Source of the DNA: CAYOWQ01 sp964407695
Lineage (GTDB): Bacteria; Planctomycetota; Phycisphaerae; Phycisphaerales; SM1A02
Direction of reading: 5' to 3'
NCBI GenBank assembly: GCA_964407695.1
Contig: CAYOWQ010000017.1
Span: 1 to 35,042 of the forward strand
Length of the DNA stretch: 35,042 nucleotides
Shown: positions 1 to 6,096 of the stretch, piece after piece
Layout: every line of letters starts with the position of its first letter
Numbering within the stretch: the first letter of the stretch is position 1
Translations under genes and position numbers: made by a program
Notes under the pieces: model-generated
What the model was told of the DNA's origin: nothing
What the model saw: only the letters and a program-made list of their open reading frames with translations
Databases searched by the model: none

Positions 1-282
1 TCCGCCACCGACCTCCTCCGCATCATCACCCGCTTCCACCTCGCCAAGCCGCACAACTCAAACACTCAGCGCACCTCCGACGCCAGCGAAGTTGACGCTC
101 ACGACCCCAGCGCCACCGATCACGATTCCGCCGACACCTTCGCCCAGCGCCGCCGATCCAAATCCCGGCGAATCGACAACCGCCCACCACCCCGCCCCTT
201 CAGCGTACCTCTCCCATCCCCCTGGCCCGCCGACCTTTCCTCTCTCGAACGGTCTCCAATCCCATTAGCCAAGATCCCGTAG
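1..282 (+). CDS. 3' end of an unrecognised protein gene (truncated by the window edge)
   Basis: Frame 1 is open from the first base to a TAG at 280-282, giving 93 residues of a C-terminus. Nearly every codon ends in C or G, with atypical runs avoided, which is what coding sequence in this genome looks like, so I believe the frame. The visible part starts with a short hydrophobic/basic stretch (TDLLRIITRFHLAKPH) followed by a low-complexity hydrophilic tail rich in Ser, Asp, Arg and Pro, probably disordered. No domain is recognisable and the start lies outside the window. The palindrome GGCAGGATTCATCCTGCC begins directly after the stop. Confidence 0.55.
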   Translation, partial: SATDLLRIITRFHLAKPHNSNTQRTSDASEVDAHDPSATDHDSADTFAQRRRSKSRRIDNRPPPRPFSVPLPSPWPADLSSLERSPIPLAKIP

Positions 283-300
283 GGCAGGATTCATCCTGCC
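283..300. repeat. Palindromic repeat copy 1 (hairpin GGCAGGA-TTCA-TCCTGCC)
   Basis: A perfect inverted repeat with 7-bp arms and a 4-base loop lies directly after the upstream stop codon. The 16 bases AGGGCAGGATTCATCC (281-296) recur exactly at 941-956 after crcB. It could be a dispersed REP-like element or a transcript-end hairpin, but no T-run follows, so an intrinsic terminator is unlikely. Confidence 0.6.
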
Positions 301-358
301 GCTCCGCTCACCCGACTCCCTGATGCGCCGTCGCCAAGGGCAAAGCCCTCCCTCCACT

Positions 359-444
359 CAGTCTCTTAGTCTCTCAGTCTCTCAGTCTCTTCCCCTTGAC
401 ACCTTCGTCTCTCAGTCTCTCAGTCTCTCGATCTCTCAGTCTCT
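359..444. repeat. CAGTCTCT tandem repeat array A (upstream of crcB)
   Basis: The 8-bp unit CAGTCTCT occurs at 359-366, 375-382, 383-390, 413-420, 421-428 and 437-444, with one-base variants TAGTCTCT at 367-374 and CGATCTCT at 429-436. A short spacer at 391-412 interrupts the run and contains a TTGACA hexamer at 396-401. The units are contiguous without unique spacers, so this is a microsatellite-like array. A similar array lies on the other side of crcB. Confidence 0.85.
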
Positions 445-468
445 CGCACACGGTTACACTCCCCCCCC

Positions 469-915
469 ATGCACGCCTCGGTCCTCATCTTCATCGGCGC
501 GGGGTTGGGCGGCCTGCTGCGCTACTGGGTGGGCGTCGGTGTGCAGCGGTGGTGGTCGGCCGCGGCCACGGGGGTTCTCTCGGGCGGGTTTCCGCTGGGC
601 ACGCTGCTGGTGAATGTCAGCGGGTGTCTGGTCATGGGGTTTCTCGGGGCGCTCTGGGCCGGAGGCGGGAGCGGCGTTGGGGCCGGCGCTGTCGCGGGCT
701 CGGGTGTGGTGCAGGATGGGCGCGAATCGCTGCGGCTGCTGCTGATGGTGGGCGTGCTGGGCGGTTACACGACGTTTTCCAGCTTCGGTCGCGAGACGCT
801 GCTCCTGACACAGCAAGGCGAATGGGGCCAGGCGGGTTTCTATGTGGGGGCCAGCGTGGTGCTCAGCCTCGCGGCGGTCTGGGCCGGAGCGGCCCTGGCA
901 AGTTTCTGGCGCTAG
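469..915 (+). CDS. crcB: Fluoride-specific ion channel CrcB/Fluc
   Basis: Small inner-membrane protein of 148 residues, somewhat longer than the usual 120-130. The Fluc family forms dimeric channels that export fluoride passively. Visible family signatures are GAGLGGLLRYW near residue 10, GTLLVNVSG near 44-52 and GGYTTFSSF near 98-106, the last matching the conserved GGxTTFSTF segment lining the pore. Four hydrophobic segments are apparent. A Gly/Ala-rich insertion between helices 2 and 3 (about residues 64-80) accounts for the extra length. There is no purine-rich ribosome site before the ATG: eight cytosines precede it directly. I see no fluoride-riboswitch consensus upstream. The gene lies between two copies of the same palindrome and CAGTCTCT-array pair. 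Confidence 0.93.
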   Translation: MHASVLIFIGAGLGGLLRYWVGVGVQRWWSAAATGVLSGGFPLGTLLVNVSGCLVMGFLGALWAGGGSGVGAGAVAGSGVVQDGRESLRLLLMVGVLGGYTTFSSFGRETLLLTQQGEWGQAGFYVGASVVLSLAAVWAGAALASFWR

Positions 916-940
916 GTTGCCGGCGGGCGACACACCACGA

Positions 941-956
941 AGGGCAGGATTCATCC
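941..956. repeat. Palindromic repeat copy 2 (partial)
   Basis: AGGGCAGGATTCATCC is identical to 281-296. The right arm is interrupted: TCC is followed by AAA and then TGCC, so the hairpin seen in copy 1 is damaged by what looks like a 3-base insertion. It sits 25 bases after the crcB stop codon. Confidence 0.6.
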
Positions 957-1030
957 AAATGCCGCGCCCGCCAACATCACCGCGGCCAAAGCCACACCCA
1001 ACCTCGACCGGGCAAGACTCTTTCCTGCAC

Positions 1031-1118
1031 CCCACTCAGTCCCCCCCACTCAGTCTCCCCCACTCAGTCTCCCCCACTTAGTCTCTCAGTCTCTCAGTCT
1101 CTTAGTCTCTCAGTCTCT
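1031..1118. repeat. CAGTCTCT tandem repeat array B (downstream of crcB)
   Basis: The left part consists of longer units of the type CACTCAGTCTCCCC (about 1033-1078). The right part consists of 8-bp units: TAGTCTCT 1079-1086, CAGTCTCT 1087-1094 and 1095-1102, TAGTCTCT 1103-1110, CAGTCTCT 1111-1118. The right end runs into the 3' end of the minus-strand peptide-binding protein gene and supplies its stop codon. Confidence 0.85.
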
Positions 1119-3030
1119 CTCTTCTCAACAGATGCGCAAACTGCTCCAACCGCGGGTGATGCGTCAGGCCGGTCAGCTTCCCCGGCTCATACATGTAGAC
1201 CGTGACAAACTGGCACAGCGGCAGGATTGGAACTTCTTCCTCCATCAGGAATCGCTCAGCCTCGCTGAGGATGGCGAGGCGCCTGGCGGGGTCGATCTCG
1301 CCGGCGGCGCGGGAGAGCATCTCGTCGAAACGCGGATTGGAATAGCCGCGGTCGTTCTGGCCGTCGCCAGTACGGGAAAGATCGAGAAACGTCGTCGGGT
1401 CGCCGTAGTCCCCATACCAGCCGCCCGAACCGATGATGAAGTTTCCGGAGATGAGGTCATCCTTGCGGGCGCGAGCCTCGCGGGCATTCACCTCACACGA
1501 AATCCCCAGCGCCTGCCGCCACATGTCGCGCAGCGCCAGCGAAAGATCCTCATACCGGCTGTTGCCCGCGGCATACAGAATCGTCACCGTCATGAAGCGC
1601 TCGCCGCGATCATTCTCAACAAAGCCGTCGCCGTCGCGATCGACCCATCCCGCGGCCGCGAGTTCTTCGCGGGCCCGCCCCGGGTCAAACGAGAGCCCCG
1701 CCGGGCTCTCGTATCCGGGGATCGACCCGCGAGGAACGATCGTGGAGGAAACCCGTTCGTTCAGCCGGGTGATCCGGGTGACGAGGAGCTCCTTGTCCAC
1801 CGCCAGAGCGAACGCTCGGCGAATGCGGGCATCGTGAAACGGATTCACCCGGCCGTCGGAGAGTTTGGGTCGGCAGTTGAAGGAATAGAAATCGGTGCCG
1901 AAGGTGGGAGACGCGCGGATGTTTCGCCGTTCGCCGCGCTGGGGTGCGGGCAGCCGCGCGAGAATCTGGTCCTCATCGAGGCCCTGGTCCGCGAGCGACG
2001 CCATCTCGGCGGCATAACGGTTCTTGTAACGGTTGAGCTGTTCGAGCATGTCGGCCCGGTATTCGACGATGACATCGGTATGCCAGTCGACTTCGCCGCG
2101 CTCGCACATCAGGACCGAAGTGTTGGCGTCCTCCACGGTCTCGATCGAGACCGACTGGTTGCGCATGGAGGCGCGATTCCAGTAGAACTCATTGGGTTCG
2201 AGCCGCAGGTTGCGCTTCGCCCGCCATTGCACGAGTTGATACGGCCCGTTGCAGACAATCGAATCGGGTCGAGTCCACTCCGGATCTTCCTCGAGACGAC
2301 CGCTGGCGGGATCCAGAGAACTGAACCGCTCCAGTGTGGGCCGATGCACGGGCGAAAACACACCAAAGGCGCAAAGGTCGAGGAAGTAGGCGACCGGATG
2401 CTCGAGCTCGACGATCAGCGTGTCGTCGTCGGGCGCTTTCAGTCCCACCGTCGCCGCAAAATGCGACTTCGCCTCCTCGTAGGATGCGCCGGCGTTCATG
2501 GAGTCCTTCTGAAAGGCGGCGAGTTGGTTGAGGCGCCAGTCGAAGAATTGCTTTGCTCCGCGGATGGAGAGAAACAGGCCGGAGTATTCGACGGCCGTAT
2601 CAGGCAGAATCGCTCTGCGCCAGGCGTAGACGAAGTCGTGACTGGTGACCCGATCGCCATTGGACCAGCGTGCATCGGGCCGAAGATGGAAGGTGTAGAT
2701 TCTGGCGTCGGGGGAGATTTCCCAGCGGTCGGCCACACCCTGGATGATGGAACAGTCGCGATTGTCGAGCGCCACGAGCCCTTCATAGAGCGCCCCGGCC
2801 ACGCGCAGGTCCTGCTGGTAGCTCATCTTCTGAGGATCGAGCGTGAAGACGTCCACCCGGTGTACGAAGACCACATCGGCCCGAGGTCGCGTGTCGTCGA
2901 GCCAGGTGACGGCCCCGACCATGGCGGCAATCAGGACCACGGGGGTCAGATACTTCAGGAGTCGCGGACGCACCGCGCTAGTGTATGGGCGATTGCTGGG
3001 TACACTGAACGAAGTGTCGGACGATCCCAC
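1102..3030 (-). CDS. Membrane-anchored peptide ABC transporter substrate-binding protein (SBP family 5, OppA-like)
   Basis: A 642-residue protein of the extracellular solute-binding family 5, which captures oligopeptides for ABC importers. After a single hydrophobic anchor (about residues 26-45, LLKYLTPVVLIAAMVGAVTW) come typical OppA features: VDVFTLDPQK, the LYEGLVALD segment, WEISPDARIYTFHLRPDARWSNGD, an ADDFVYAWRR-like stretch, and the C-terminal PILPLCQFVTVYMY. No lipobox cysteine is present, so it is probably held by an uncleaved anchor rather than a lipid. The ATG at 3030 overlaps the divergent gene; a GTG at 2973 (623 aa) would remove the overlap and keep the anchor. The last residues (about ERLRD) and the TAA are encoded inside the CAGTCTCT array. 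No ABC permease or ATPase gene is nearby, so it is an orphan here. Confidence 0.88.
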   Translation of the reverse strand: MGSSDTSFSVPSNRPYTSAVRPRLLKYLTPVVLIAAMVGAVTWLDDTRPRADVVFVHRVDVFTLDPQKMSYQQDLRVAGALYEGLVALDNRDCSIIQGVADRWEISPDARIYTFHLRPDARWSNGDRVTSHDFVYAWRRAILPDTAVEYSGLFLSIRGAKQFFDWRLNQLAAFQKDSMNAGASYEEAKSHFAATVGLKAPDDDTLIVELEHPVAYFLDLCAFGVFSPVHRPTLERFSSLDPASGRLEEDPEWTRPDSIVCNGPYQLVQWRAKRNLRLEPNEFYWNRASMRNQSVSIETVEDANTSVLMCERGEVDWHTDVIVEYRADMLEQLNRYKNRYAAEMASLADQGLDEDQILARLPAPQRGERRNIRASPTFGTDFYSFNCRPKLSDGRVNPFHDARIRRAFALAVDKELLVTRITRLNERVSSTIVPRGSIPGYESPAGLSFDPGRAREELAAAGWVDRDGDGFVENDRGERFMTVTILYAAGNSRYEDLSLALRDMWRQALGISCEVNAREARARKDDLISGNFIIGSGGWYGDYGDPTTFLDLSRTGDGQNDRGYSNPRFDEMLSRAAGEIDPARRLAILSEAERFLMEEEVPILPLCQFVTVYMYEPGKLTGLTHHPRLEQFAHLLRRERLRD

Positions 3031-3391
3031 GAATTCATCGGATGCGGAGGAGGACGACGACTGGCTGAGCCTGCCGCCGTTACGATTCCCCTATCTCTAT
3101 CTGATTTTCGTGGGGTTCTCGAGCGCGGACGTTCTGCTGACGTGGATCATCCTGAAGATGGGAGGCGATGAGGTGAACCCGATCGCCAAGCTGGTGATCA
3201 GCGCCTGGGGGTTGCAGGGCGCGATCGGGTTTAAGTTTGCACTCACGCTGTTTGTGGTGGTGTCGTGCGAGGTGATTTACCGGGTGCGTCCCAGAACGGC
3301 TCGATCGCTCATCCTGGTTGCGTTGGCGATCGCGGCGTTTCCCCCGATGTACTCAATCTTCCTGCTTCTGGCCCATCGGATGGGTGAATGA
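3014..3391 (+). CDS. Small DUF5658-like membrane protein
   Basis: About 125 residues from the GTG at 3014; an upstream GTG at 2981 would give 136. After an acidic N-terminus (SDAEEDDDW) the chain shows three hydrophobic segments: LYLIFVGFSSADVLLTWIIL, the IGFKFALTLFVVVSCEVIY stretch and LILVALAIAAFPPMYSIFLLL. The motif SADVLLTWxxLxxGGDEVNPIAKLV, with the following FK-containing helix, matches what is known of DUF5658-type proteins (D-LLT-G-E-NP). Function is unknown. It starts back to back with the peptide-binding protein gene, leaving almost no promoter space, and no clear ribosome site supports any one start. It ends just before the palindromes upstream of the GbsR-like gene. Confidence 0.75.
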   Translation: MSDDPTNSSDAEEDDDWLSLPPLRFPYLYLIFVGFSSADVLLTWIILKMGGDEVNPIAKLVISAWGLQGAIGFKFALTLFVVVSCEVIYRVRPRTARSLILVALAIAAFPPMYSIFLLLAHRMGE

Positions 3392-3398
3392 ACCCAAT

Positions 3399-3416
3399 CA
3401 TTTTGCTAACAAAATG
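3399..3416. promoter_or_regulatory. Inverted repeat CATTTTG-CTAA-CAAAATG
   Basis: A perfect inverted repeat with 7-bp arms and a 4-base centre begins 8 bases after the stop of the DUF5658-like gene, in a markedly AT-rich pocket. There is no T-run after it. It may be a second protein-binding site for the GbsR-like regulator or a weak hairpin at the end of the upstream transcript. Confidence 0.4.
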
Positions 3417-3433
3417 CGCGTTACTGATGATTT

Positions 3434-3453
3434 ATTTCAGAATATTCTGAAAT
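3434..3453. promoter_or_regulatory. Perfect 20-bp palindrome, candidate operator of the GbsR-like regulator
   Basis: ATTTCAGAATATTCTGAAAT reads the same on both strands over all 20 bases. An additional half-site CATTCTG follows at 3454-3460, and ATCA/TGAT flanks extend the symmetry if three bases are skipped. It lies 45 bases before the ATG of a winged-helix regulator that should bind DNA as a dimer, so autoregulation is the simplest reading. This is inference. Confidence 0.6.
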
Positions 3454-3498
3454 CATTCTGGCCCTGATTCGAATGGTTCGATAGAGTTCTCTGAAGTC

Positions 3499-4065
3499 AT
3501 GACCACGCCGGCCGTCCATTCGGAAGACCTCAGCCGCCTGATGCAGGCGCAGGACCGATTCATCTCCCTCTGGGGCGAGATGGGCTCGACATGGGGCATT
3601 CCACGAACCATGGCCGAGGCTCATGCCCTGCTGTTCATCAGCGGGGAACCGATGAACACGGACGAAGTGATGACGCGGCTGCACATCAGCCGCGGCAACG
3701 CCTCGATGACGTTGCGATCACTGCTGGATTGGGGATTGATCAGCCGGGTGCACGCCAAGGGCGACCGAAAGGAATATTTCCGCGCTGAGTTGGACGTGTG
3801 GAAGATGTTCACAACCATCGTGCGCGAGCGGAAGCGCCGTGAGTTCGACCCACTGCTGGATGCGCTTGATGAGTGCCGGCTTCTGACCGAGCAGAACGCC
3901 GGACGCGATGAGACGGTGAGAAACCACAACGAGCGGCTCGACAACATGCTGCATTTCATCCACACGCTCAACGCCATCGCCGAGCGATTTGTCAGCCCGC
4001 AAGGAAAGGGACTTCTCACCGCGGCCAAGCTGCTTGGCAAGTTCACGGATCGTGGCGCGTCGTGA
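3499..4065 (+). CDS. GbsR/MarR-family transcriptional regulator
   Basis: A 188-residue winged-helix protein. The segment WGIPRTMAEAHALLFISGEPMNTDEVMTRL-HISRGNASMTLRSLLDWGLISRVHAKGDRKEYF (about residues 31-95) is characteristic of the GbsR/OpuAR branch of MarR-like regulators: a helix-turn-helix with the SRGNxSMxLRxL recognition helix, then a wing with KGDRKEYF. The C-terminal half is helical and probably forms the dimer interface. GbsR relatives control osmoprotectant or membrane-stress genes, but the ligand here cannot be inferred. The ATG at 3499 is the first reasonable start after the palindromes. The stop codon overlaps the next gene's GTG in a GTGA, so the two are probably co-translated. 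Confidence 0.88.
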   Translation: MTTPAVHSEDLSRLMQAQDRFISLWGEMGSTWGIPRTMAEAHALLFISGEPMNTDEVMTRLHISRGNASMTLRSLLDWGLISRVHAKGDRKEYFRAELDVWKMFTTIVRERKRREFDPLLDALDECRLLTEQNAGRDETVRNHNERLDNMLHFIHTLNAIAERFVSPQGKGLLTAAKLLGKFTDRGAS

Positions 4066-4508
4066 CCACACTCACCAGACAGCATCAATGGCCGTCTCCC
4101 CCGGCGTCGCCTGATTCAACGCGAGTACGCCTGCGTCTCTCGTGGACGTTTCCGTCCGTCGCACTGGCCTCGAAAACTTCAGGCGCTTCGCCCGACCGCG
4201 ACTGGAGACTGATCGCCCGCGTGGATGGAGATGCCCATGGGGCAATACTTCATGCGTGGATCGACGCCGGATCGAATCGAATTGAGATCCTGCACCTTCG
4301 AGCCAGCATGGAGACTTCGAGCACGGACGGCCTCGACCACATCGAGATCCTGGACGGAACGAAGTCATGCCTGCGGGCCTGCCTCTGCAGAAATCAACTT
4401 CTCTATGTGCATTCCCCAATTCCCGGGCTGGCCGGCCTGAGCGGAGGACGATACGAGTCGCCCCAACTCGATTCATCCTCACTTTCGAGCGACCAGGACC
4501 GGGATTAA
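4062..4508 (+). CDS. Small unrecognised protein coupled to the GbsR-like regulator
   Basis: A possible 148-residue protein whose GTG start overlaps the regulator's stop (GTGA at 4062-4065). Residues 46-120 read as alternating strands and charged turns (DWRLIARVDGDAHGAILHAWIDAGSNRIEILHL) and codon third positions are moderately GC-rich, which favours coding. The N-terminus is Pro/Ser/Thr-rich and poorly structured. No family is recognised. The competing minus-strand frame in this region is rich in Arg/Ser/Pro and looks like a shadow. If real, it is either a target or a partner of the regulator. Confidence 0.45.
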   Translation: MTTLTRQHQWPSPPASPDSTRVRLRLSWTFPSVALASKTSGASPDRDWRLIARVDGDAHGAILHAWIDAGSNRIEILHLRASMETSSTDGLDHIEILDGTKSCLRACLCRNQLLYVHSPIPGLAGLSGGRYESPQLDSSSLSSDQDRD

Positions 4509-4541
4509 TCCAAGGGTCCAAGGTATTTCCGCCAGACCCTT

Positions 4542-4569
4542 TTGAATTGAATGTGAAATTCGCTATGGT
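4542..4569 (+). promoter_or_regulatory. Candidate sigma70-type promoter
   Basis: TTGAAT at 4542-4547 and TATGGT at 4564-4569 are separated by 16 bases, in an AT-rich stretch about 80 bases before the secreted protein starting at 4648. Both boxes are only partial matches to consensus. Confidence 0.35.
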
Positions 4570-4647
4570 GTGTTCGTCGCGGCGGGACTGCATGTCGCGG
4601 TGATTGCAGCCCGCCGCGAGTTTCCCATCGACGATGGAGAATAGGTC

Positions 4648-5970
4648 ATGGCCCCGAGGTGTTCTGCGGCTGTCGGGGTATCGTTGTTGGGAATACTTGG
4701 GTTGGGAGTCGGAGGTGGCGTGGTCGAGGGTGGACCGGGGTGCTCGCCGGCCCATGCCCAGACCCAGGACTACCGACCACTGCTGCTCGACTGGTCAATA
4801 CGAAACAAAATCCCGGAGGACCTGCCGGTTATTCCAATTCCGCATCCGGGCGCAGACTTCCCTGCAGCCTGGGCGGGGTATCTCGACCTTCAACTCCAAC
4901 TCATTGCGGAAGGACTTCCGGTGGGCATCATGCTCCGCGGCGATACCGCCCCGCTGGACGGAACGATAGACCCCTTCGCGCTGCAGACCGTGCTCTCATG
5001 GTCGGTGAAGATGGACTATGTCTTTGGGGACTTCGAGTCGCCGCTGAAAAACGAGAACGTTCTGGCGATGGTCGCGCAGGTCAAGGCGGCCGATTCGAGG
5101 CTTGTCTCTTCGGCATTGATCGGGGCCTATGCCTATTTCCCCGGGCCAATGGACCCGGCCGCGGCCTATCCATTCCAGGTCAATCGCCAGGCAGCGTCCG
5201 ACTTCTATCTGAACAGCGGGCTCACGGTGGCCATGCCGAACTGCTACCCGTACGCCTTTTTTGCAACGCACGTGAACCCCGTCCTCTGGGGAGACAATGT
5301 GGCTCCGAACATTCGCAGCGCCCTCTTCTGGGCGCCGATTACCCGGCATTCGATTACCAAGAAAGCGCTGCCGAAGGGCCACGTGCTCATTCCCTGGGTG
5401 ACCAATTTTCTGCCATGGTCGAACTTCCCGGATGTTCCGCCACCACCGAAGGAGGATGCCTCTGCGATCGTGCAACATCTCCGCCTGCGGGGTGCTGATG
5501 GGTATTACCTCCTGCTGAGCTATCTCGAGGATTACCCGACGGACCAACTTCGGCTGGACCTGCTGGCCGCATGGGAGGAGTTTGACGGATTCTTCGAGAC
5601 CGCCACATCGCCGACCGTTCTGAACCTTGAGACTGACAAGACGAGCGGCGTGCAGTGGTCGGGGATGTCGGCCGATGGGGTCGGACTCTACATCGTTTCC
5701 AACTTGGGAAACGCTGATGCGGAGGTCTCGATCGTGGCCCCCGACGGCAAGCAGGTGACCATTCCTGCTCCTCAAGGAAAGCACTTCTCCTTTACGTTGA
5801 CCGATGGTTCACCGGCTGACCTCAATGGGGACGGAGATATTGACGGAGCTGACCTCGGCCTGTTGATGGGAAGCTGGGGCGAGTGCTCCGGCTGTGCGGC
5901 CGATCTGAGCGGTGACGGGGCAGTTGCGGGCGACGATCTCGGAATCCTGCTTTCCGGTTGGACCGGATAA
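4648..5970 (+). CDS. Exported protein of unknown function with C-terminal dockerin-like repeats
   Basis: A 440-residue protein with an N-terminal signal peptide (hydrophobic core GVSLLGILGLGVGGGVV, likely cut after AHA near residue 37). GGAG sits 12 bases before the ATG. The main part (about 40-330) contains motifs reminiscent of a TIM-barrel glycoside-hydrolase-like fold (MDYVFGDFESP, VAMPNCYPYAFF, GHVLIPWVTNFLPW, GADGYYLLLSYLEDYP), but I cannot name a family. A short beta domain (about 335-385) precedes two EF-hand-like repeats, DLNGDGDIDGADLGLLMGSWG (about 391-411) and DLSGDGAVAGDDLGILLSGW (about 418-438), whose D-x-N/S-x-D-G pattern should bind calcium. Such tails end many secreted proteins in Phycisphaerae; their receptor is not known. 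Followed by another protein with the same kind of tail. Confidence 0.85.
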   Translation: MAPRCSAAVGVSLLGILGLGVGGGVVEGGPGCSPAHAQTQDYRPLLLDWSIRNKIPEDLPVIPIPHPGADFPAAWAGYLDLQLQLIAEGLPVGIMLRGDTAPLDGTIDPFALQTVLSWSVKMDYVFGDFESPLKNENVLAMVAQVKAADSRLVSSALIGAYAYFPGPMDPAAAYPFQVNRQAASDFYLNSGLTVAMPNCYPYAFFATHVNPVLWGDNVAPNIRSALFWAPITRHSITKKALPKGHVLIPWVTNFLPWSNFPDVPPPPKEDASAIVQHLRLRGADGYYLLLSYLEDYPTDQLRLDLLAAWEEFDGFFETATSPTVLNLETDKTSGVQWSGMSADGVGLYIVSNLGNADAEVSIVAPDGKQVTIPAPQGKHFSFTLTDGSPADLNGDGDIDGADLGLLMGSWGECSGCAADLSGDGAVAGDDLGILLSGWTG

Positions 5971-6096
5971 TCCCCGTCAAACACCGACAATTTGATCTTT
6001 CCGGGTTTCCTCAGCGTCCCAAGGTGTTAGAGTATTTGAGTGTGCATTGGAACAGCGTTGCCATCAGGGCAGCGCCGCACCTGTGGAGGAAGAATC

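Noticed and set aside
301..468. Fluoride riboswitch before crcB
   Set aside because: The region is dominated by CAGTCTCT repeats and poly-C, and I do not see the conserved GG-GATGG-type fluoride aptamer core or its pseudoknot pairing.
359..1118. CRISPR array
   Set aside because: The CAGTCTCT units are directly contiguous with no unique spacers of uniform length and no cas gene is present.
1132..3171. Long plus-strand open frame of 679 codons opposite the peptide-binding protein gene
   Set aside because: It mirrors the high-GC minus-strand gene, which has a clear family match; the frame's residues show no domain and are rich in Arg/Gly/Val typical of antisense shadows.
4072..4755. Minus-strand open frame of 227 codons
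   Set aside because: Arg/Ser/Pro-rich composition, overlaps the start of the secreted protein gene, and has no ribosome site or family; the plus-strand frame at 4062 is the better candidate.
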